Assembly (NCBI GenBank): GCA_937876195.1
Contig: CALEIK010000005.1
Location: forward strand, 10,212-74,211
Source: an uncultured Flavobacteriales bacterium
GTDB taxonomy: Bacteria > Bacteroidota > Bacteroidia > Flavobacteriales_D > Crocinitomicaceae
Reading direction: 5' to 3'
DNA length: 64,000 nt
Positions 60,118-64,000 of this stretch are shown in pieces. A program made the position numbers and the translations under genes. Under the pieces are notes generated by a model that did no database searches, was not told where the DNA came from, and saw nothing but the letters and a program-made list of their open reading frames with translations. The stretch's first letter is position 1. Each line of letters opens with the position of its first letter.

Positions 60118-63100
60118 ATGAACAAACTTCTCTCTTGGGGGATAGTGTGCCTATTTATTAGTGTACATTTCTTTAATTTCTCCCAAAACATCAAAACAGT
60201 AAAATTCTCTCAAACAGAATTAAAAAAAGAGACCGCTAATTTTTTAGGAACACCGCAAATTGAAGCAACTGACTACAAGGTTTTTCAAATGAACATTGAA
60301 GAACTGAAAAATCAGCTGGAAGGGATTATGCATCGTGAAGATGAAAGTAATGGCTTTATAGCTCAACTTGAATTACCACATCCAGACGGAACAATGCATG
60401 TGTACAATGCAAAGGAGAATAGCACTATGCATCCTGAGTTGGCGGCACAGTTTCCTGAAATTAAGTCGTACGACGCAAGTGGAGAAAATGGTGCTTTTGT
60501 AAAATGGGACATTACACCCCATGGTTTTCACGCGATGATTATGCAAGATGGAAAAAATACAATCTTCATAGATCCGTTAATTAAAGGAAATAGTGACTAT
60601 TATATCGTCTATGAAAAATCAAATTTCATTACGAATAAAACGAAGGATTGTCTATTTGACAGTGCACTCGAAGAATTGGAAAATAAAAAATCACCAACAT
60701 CGGGTATCGTAAAGACATTTGGAACGTGTGAACTGAGAACCTATCGCTTAGCACTTTCTGCAACTGGGGAATACACAGCCTTTCATGGAGGAACTGTTGG
60801 TCAGGCGCTCGGAGCGCAAGTCACAACAATGAATCGTGTGAATGGTATTTATGAGCGCGACATGGCAATCACCATGGTCATTATTCCCAACAATAATTTG
60901 ATAGTATATACGAATGCAGGATCTGATCCATTTACCAATGGAACACCTGGAACAATGATCAATCAAAATCAATCAAACACCGATGCAGTCATTGGTAACG
61001 GAAACTATGACATTGGACACGTGTTTGGGACCAACAGTGGTGGTTTAGCTGGTTTGGGAGTTGTATGTAACAACAGTAATAAAGCCAGAGGTGTGACAGG
61101 AAGTGGAGCGCCAATTGGTGATCCTTTTGATGTCGATTATGTAGCCCATGAAATGGGACATCAATTTGGAGCGAATCATACACAGAACAATAACTGCAAT
61201 AGAAACGGTGCGACAGCAATGGAACCGGGAAGTGCATCAACAATTATGGGGTATGCAGGAATTTGTGCACCAAATGTTCAAAACAATAGCGATGATCACT
61301 TTCATGGCGTAAGTTTGGGAGAAATAAGTATAGAGATTTTAAGTGCTGGACATACGTGCGAGGTGCTTACCCCAATCGCGAATTCGGCGCCAGTTTTAGT
61401 GTCTACGAATGGAAACGTAACAGTTCCAGCGAACACACCATTTGCATTAACAGCAATTGCTACAGATGCCGATGGAGACCCGTTGACATACAACTGGGAG
61501 CAAATGGATAACAATGTGAGTACCCAACCACCAGTGGCAACCTCCACAGGTGGACCTAACTTTAGAAGTAACCCTTCTTCGACAAGTCCAACACGCTACT
61601 TCCCTAATTTGGTAGATTTAGCGGCAGGTGGTCCTTTCACATGGGAGGTTATTCCTTCTGTTACCAGAACTATGGACTTCAGAGTAACCATTCGAGATAA
61701 CGCTGCGGGCGGAGGTTGTAACGATCATGACGATGTTACACTATCAACGGATGCAGGATCAGGACCATTTGTGGTAACATACCCTTCTGCAACAGGAATT
61801 GTATGGGCTGGTGCCACGCAAGAAACGGTTACCTGGGATGTCGCAAATACCAATAATGCACCAGTGTCCTGTTCAAATGTAGACATTTTGCTTTCTACTG
61901 ATGGTGGACAGACCTACCCAACAGTGTTGGCATCAAATGTGCCAAACGATGGCACTCAATTAGTTACGGTGCCTAATGTTGCAACAACGACGGCTCGTGT
62001 AATGGTTATGAGCGAAAACGGAACTTTTTTCGATATTTCAAACAACAATTTCGAAATTACAATGGCAACGTTTGACTATACATTGGATGTGACGAATCCA
62101 GTTGTAAATGTGTGCCAACCAAATGATGCCACATTCAACATTGAAATTGGTGAAATAGGAGGGTACAATGACCCTGTAAATCTCTCGGTTGCAGGAATTC
62201 CAGCTGGTGCAACATCTAATTTTACTATAAATCCAGTAATACCGGTTGGAACAAGTCAATTAATTGTATCCAATACTGGAGCTGCCGCGCCAGGATCATA
62301 CGTGGTAACGATTACCGCGAACAGTACTTCCGGAGTCAAGCAGTCAAATGTTACGCTCAACATCGCTTCTGGAGCCCCTGCAGCGGTAGCGCAAATCAGC
62401 CCGACAAATGGAGCAACAGGAGTAGACGTTCCGACAGATTTTTCTTGGACGGCATCTCCTGAAATTGGGGTGACTTATGAAATTGATATAGCGACAGATG
62501 CAGGGTTCTCATCCATTGTGGATCAAGCAACTGGACTTGGCACACCCGACTACATATCAGTGGTGTTAAACCCATCCTCCACATATTTTTGGAGAGTAAG
62601 AGCTGTTACAGGTTGTGGAAATTCAGCTTGGTCATCAACATTTGATTTTTCAACAAGCTCTTGTTTGACATATGCAAGCGCGGACGTCGGTCAAGTGATC
62701 ACAAATGGGTCAACTACGGTGACATCGACAATTGTCATTACTGACGGAGGAACAATTACCGATGCAAATATTCCTTTACTTGATGTTTCTCACTCTTGGG
62801 TGGGTGATTTGAGTGCGACGTTAACTTCACCGTTGGGAACCGTTGTACAATTGTTTGACGGCCCTGGAATGCCCGCATCTCAATTCGGATGTGATGGTGA
62901 CGACATAGATGCGTCGTTTGATGACGATGCAACCCTTACAGCGGCAGATTTTGAAAACATGTGTAATGGAACTCCCCCAGCAATTGTTGGAGATTTTCAA
63001 ACAATGGATCCCATGGCAAACTTCAATGGAGAATCTATAACGGGGACGTGGACATTGACTGTAGTGGATAGTTATGCCGCTGAAGATGATGGAGTGTTGA

Positions 63101-64000
63101 ACGATTGGAGTTTGGAGTTGTGTGTTGATGTGCCATGTAATGATCCAGACGTTCCTACAGTTTCTGGAACAACAACCATTTGTGAAGGTAGTAACACGAC
63201 TTTATCAGTAAGTGCAGGTGACTTAAATGATGCTGTGGATTGGGAATGGTACACTGGTTCATGTGGCGGAACATCTGCAGGAAGTGGAGCAAGTTTATTG
63301 GTGAGTCCAGCCGTTACAACCACGTATTTCGTACGTGGTGAAGGTGGATGTGTTACTCCAGGAGCATGTGCTACAATCACAGTAACCGTTCAAACAGTTG
63401 ATAACACAGTAACTAATAATGGTACTTCATTGATGTCAAATCAAGGAGGCGCAAGTTACCAATGGTTGGATTGTGACAATGGAAATGCACCGATTGGTGG
63501 TGAGACGGGACAAACGTTCGTTCCAACTGTAACAGGAAACTACGCAGTGGAAGTTACGATTGGTGGGTGTACAGAAATTTCTGGATGTGAATTGATTACC
63601 GTTTGCGTTGATCCAGATGTTCCAACACTATCAGGAACAACAACCATTTGTGAAGGTAGTAACACGACTTTATCTGTTTCAGCAGGTAACTTGAATGATG
63701 CAACGGACTGGGAATGGTACACGACTTCATGTGGTGGAACATCTGCAGGAAGTGGAGCAAGTTTATTGGTGAGTCCTGCCGTTACAACCACGTATTTCGT
63801 ACGTGGTGAAGGTGGATGTGTTACTCCAGGAGCATGTGCTACAATCACAGTAACCGTTCAAACAGTTGATAACACAGTAACTAATAATGGTACTTCATTG
63901 ATGTCAAACCAAGGTGGAGCAGTTTATCAATGGTTGGATTGCGACAATGGAAATGCACCGATTGGTGGTGAGACAGGACAAACATTCGTTCCAACTGTAA
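60118..64000 (+). CDS. Reprolysin-like secreted zinc metalloprotease with P-domain and tandem repeats (3' end outside window)
   Basis: At least 1294 residues; no stop before the right edge. Signal peptide at 1-22 (LLSWGIVCLFISVHFFNFSQ). A propeptide follows, then a reprolysin-type (M12B-like) catalytic domain with HEMGHQFGANHTQNNNC (His344; HExxHxxGxxH) and the Met-turn IMGYAGIC. Ig/fibronectin-like domains are at about 415-840, then a proprotein convertase P-domain (SHSWVGDLSATLTSPLGT near 892-909). From about residue 1009 run tandem 156-residue units of Ig-like modules. It is expected to end in a T9SS sorting domain beyond the window. This architecture is common among secreted flavobacterial proteases. 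No promoter was identified with confidence. Confidence 0.9.
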   Translation, partial: MNKLLSWGIVCLFISVHFFNFSQNIKTVKFSQTELKKETANFLGTPQIEATDYKVFQMNIEELKNQLEGIMHREDESNGFIAQLELPHPDGTMHVYNAKENSTMHPELAAQFPEIKSYDASGENGAFVKWDITPHGFHAMIMQDGKNTIFIDPLIKGNSDYYIVYEKSNFITNKTKDCLFDSALEELENKKSPTSGIVKTFGTCELRTYRLALSATGEYTAFHGGTVGQALGAQVTTMNRVNGIYERDMAITMVIIPNNNLIVYTNAGSDPFTNGTPGTMINQNQSNTDAVIGNGNYDIGHVFGTNSGGLAGLGVVCNNSNKARGVTGSGAPIGDPFDVDYVAHEMGHQFGANHTQNNNCNRNGATAMEPGSASTIMGYAGICAPNVQNNSDDHFHGVSLGEISIEILSAGHTCEVLTPIANSAPVLVSTNGNVTVPANTPFALTAIATDADGDPLTYNWEQMDNNVSTQPPVATSTGGPNFRSNPSSTSPTRYFPNLVDLAAGGPFTWEVIPSVTRTMDFRVTIRDNAAGGGCNDHDDVTLSTDAGSGPFVVTYPSATGIVWAGATQETVTWDVANTNNAPVSCSNVDILLSTDGGQTYPTVLASNVPNDGTQLVTVPNVATTTARVMVMSENGTFFDISNNNFEITMATFDYTLDVTNPVVNVCQPNDATFNIEIGEIGGYNDPVNLSVAGIPAGATSNFTINPVIPVGTSQLIVSNTGAAAPGSYVVTITANSTSGVKQSNVTLNIASGAPAAVAQISPTNGATGVDVPTDFSWTASPEIGVTYEIDIATDAGFSSIVDQATGLGTPDYISVVLNPSSTYFWRVRAVTGCGNSAWSSTFDFSTSSCLTYASADVGQVITNGSTTVTSTIVITDGGTITDANIPLLDVSHSWVGDLSATLTSPLGTVVQLFDGPGMPASQFGCDGDDIDASFDDDATLTAADFENMCNGTPPAIVGDFQTMDPMANFNGESITGTWTLTVVDSYAAEDDGVLNDWSLELCVDVPCNDPDVPTVSGTTTICEGSNTTLSVSAGDLNDAVDWEWYTGSCGGTSAGSGASLLVSPAVTTTYFVRGEGGCVTPGACATITVTVQTVDNTVTNNGTSLMSNQGGASYQWLDCDNGNAPIGGETGQTFVPTVTGNYAVEVTIGGCTEISGCELITVCVDPDVPTLSGTTTICEGSNTTLSVSAGNLNDATDWEWYTTSCGGTSAGSGASLLVSPAVTTTYFVRGEGGCVTPGACATITVTVQTVDNTVTNNGTSLMSNQGGAVYQWLDCDNGNAPIGGETGQTFVPTV
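63142..63609 (+). repeat. 156-residue tandem repeat, unit 1
   Basis: A 468-bp in-frame unit beginning DPDVPTVSGTTTICEGSN and holding two Ig-like modules. It is nearly identical to the unit starting at 63610, with a stretch of about 175 bp (starting near 63270) that differs at only a few positions. Confidence 0.8.
63610..64000 (+). repeat. 156-residue tandem repeat, unit 2 (cut by window edge)
   Basis: The second copy of the 468-bp unit, starting DPDVPTLSGTTTICEGSN; 391 bp are visible. It continues past the window. Confidence 0.8.

Noticed and set aside
63072..63848. Two nearly identical 102-codon antisense frames 468 bp apart
   Set aside because: They are the antisense of the duplicated 156-residue unit in the metalloprotease gene, not a duplicated gene.

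Overview
The window comes from a chromosome of the phylum Bacteroidota, probably a flavobacterium-like lineage (Crocinitomicaceae/Fluviicola type is my guess). This rests on many secreted proteins ending in type IX secretion (T9SS) type A sorting domains, SprB-type repeats, DUF4783 and DUF6438 proteins, moderate-to-low GC, few Shine-Dalgarno sequences, and TANNTTTG-like -7 promoter boxes. No rRNA, tRNA, CRISPR array, phage or transposase gene was seen.

Layout. 1-4013 (-): a giant secreted beta-propeller/beta-helix protein that runs off the left edge. 4.1-7.7 kb: an SF1 helicase of the DUF4011-associated type with an unconventional start and coding-like DNA upstream. 7.7-9.9 kb: a DUF6438 lipoprotein, a REP-like tandem cluster, a DUF4783 protein, and a DUF559 nuclease-like gene set among copies of a GC-rich palindrome-ended element of about 150 bp. 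9.9-26.1 kb: rlmH, then a surface-polysaccharide locus. It holds a multi-spanning membrane protein (candidate polymerase), a flippase, five glycosyltransferases, three methyltransferases, a pyruvyltransferase-like protein, a NodB deacetylase and a formyltransferase, plus an oppositely oriented MBOAT/SGNH pair.

26.3-39.2 kb: an SprB-repeat T9SS protein, polA, a tight operon of a cystathionine gamma-synthase-type enzyme, a KtrA-like protein and a short-chain dehydrogenase, and two tandem paralogous M43 metalloproteases. 39.2-50.9 kb: the heme genes hemA-hemC-hemD (-), an RDD protein, rsmI, a quinone-oxidoreductase-like enzyme, a Na+/H+-type antiporter, an ALDH7-type aldehyde dehydrogenase, hemW, a VanZ protein and an ALDH8-type aldehyde dehydrogenase.

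51-64 kb: two T9SS proteins (one a chymotrypsin-fold protease coupled to a thioredoxin-fold protein), a translationally coupled trio (secreted protein, uridine-kinase-like P-loop kinase, 1209-residue NtrY-like histidine kinase), a small membrane protein, and a reprolysin-like metalloprotease with near-identical 156-residue repeats that runs off the right edge.

Most of the window is housekeeping and secretome. The least explained parts are the DUF559/palindromic-element region (8.3-9.9 kb), the helicase with its upstream coding-like stretch, the coupled kinase trio, and a 17-bp palindrome between hemA and the RDD gene. I did not find a clearly new multi-gene system; the first two are the best candidates.
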